DNA of 5,185 bases, taken from positions 1-5,185 of the forward strand of contig SPBY01000277.1 of NCBI GenBank assembly GCA_004525825.1, in the 5' to 3' direction. Position 1 is the stretch's first letter. Each line of letters begins with the position of its first letter. Positions 4,687 through 5,185 of the stretch are shown in pieces. The stretch is from Bacteroidia bacterium (lineage in GTDB: Bacteria > Bacteroidota > Bacteroidia > Bacteroidales > GCA-2748055). Both the position numbers and the translations under genes were made by a program. Below the pieces are notes generated by a model. That model did no database searches. It saw nothing but the letters and a program-made list of their open reading frames with translations, and was not told where the DNA came from.

Positions 4687-5185
4687 CTATCGTCTATCCT
4701 TGTACATCTCTCCAACCGCACGGTTCATGACTCGAACAGAGGTTCTCCTGGGCAGAAGCCTGGTCAATAAGAAATAGATAAGTTTATTTTTGAAACCAGG
4801 GATCACAAAAGATCTATGGCCCAAAGCGCGAAGTCCAGCCTCAACCACTGTATCTGGATCCATGGTTGACCGCACTTTCATTTTTTCAGGAGGAAGTGAA
4901 GCCAGGTAGGCTGGTGTGGAGGTCGCTCCGGCAATGCAAGCCAGTACATCGAACCCCTCTTCTTTTAATTCATGATGCAGAGACTCGGCCAGAATGTGAA
5001 TGAAGGCCTTGCTTCCCCCGTAGGGGGCCAGCAACTGTGTACCCCACAATCCAGCCAGAGAGGACATAAGGAGAATGCCTTTCCTGTGATCCGGCTCTCC
5101 GGAATGCAGATGACAAAAAGCATGGATCAATTGCATGGGTGTCCGTATGTTCACCTGAATATAACGGTCCAGCATGGCCGGATCG
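4687..5185 (-). CDS. Short-chain dehydrogenase/reductase (SDR), C-terminal part, cut by window edge
   Basis: The frame is open to the right edge ('DPAMLDRYIQVNI' reads straight through the ATG at 5175), so the true start and the T-G-x-x-x-G-x-G cofactor loop lie outside the window. Counting from that Met, the visible catalytic tetrad is N9 ('VNIRT'), S39 ('LLMSSLAG'), Y52 and K56 ('YGGSK'), with the classical S-x12-Y-x3-K spacing. The usual 'PG' motif after the next strand is 'AG' ('CIAGATSTPAY', A82-G83). The C-terminus ('FKNKLIYFLLTRLLPRRTS') is hydrophobic then basic, as in DltE/YqjQ-like SDRs, which may associate with membranes. An NAD(P)-dependent oxidoreductase is certain at family level; the substrate cannot be told. 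The gene ends 183 bp before the oxidoreductase remnant on the same strand. Confidence 0.92.
   Translation of the reverse strand, partial: DPAMLDRYIQVNIRTPMQLIHAFCHLHSGEPDHRKGILLMSSLAGLWGTQLLAPYGGSKAFIHILAESLHHELKEEGFDVLACIAGATSTPAYLASLPPEKMKVRSTMDPDTVVEAGLRALGHRSFVIPGFKNKLIYFLLTRLLPRRTSVRVMNRAVGEMYKDRR

Overview
The window looks like a stretch of Bacteroidota chromosome. The best evidence is a small secreted protein ending in a type IX secretion (T9SS) type A sorting domain, followed by a protein whose N-terminal domain is typical of Bacteroidota surface proteins. Genes mostly lack strong Shine-Dalgarno sequences and coding GC content is moderate, which also fits. Order and genus cannot be told from this sequence.

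Layout, left to right. (1) 94-1392 (+) encodes a lipoprotein with a PQQ-like beta-propeller. (2) Facing it, with 10 bp between the two stop codons, is a minus-strand pair: a DUF4180 protein (2291-1929) and an Ogt-type O6-alkylguanine-DNA methyltransferase (1936-1403). The two frames overlap by 8 nt, so they are probably translationally coupled. (3) A 198-bp divergent intergenic region (2292-2489) holds a 10-bp-period direct repeat and two inverted repeats. (4) A plus-strand two-gene operon follows: a 151-aa T9SS-sorted protein (2490-2945) and, 4 nt later, a 451-aa secreted protein built like a phage tail fibre (2950-4305). It closes with a strong rho-independent terminator (4326-4363). (5) A minus-strand remnant of an NADP-dependent oxidoreductase gene (4503-4315) keeps only the N-terminal half of its Rossmann domain and runs into that terminator. 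(6) After a 183-bp gap comes the C-terminal part of a short-chain dehydrogenase/reductase on the minus strand, cut by the right edge.

The operon 2490-4305 is the most interesting part. Its second protein carries six copies of a G-x-Y-x-x-L-x-x-x-P decapeptide, three copies of an H-x-H-x(5)-I-[ST]-D-L module, two near-identical 'NPQDAATRAYVD'-type segments, and a C-terminal coiled coil with an R-h-x-x-h-E trimerisation motif. Together these predict a trimeric fibre exported across the inner membrane, encoded beside a small T9SS cargo. The oxidoreductase remnant at its 3' side suggests local rearrangement at this locus. The other genes look like ordinary housekeeping or accessory genes.
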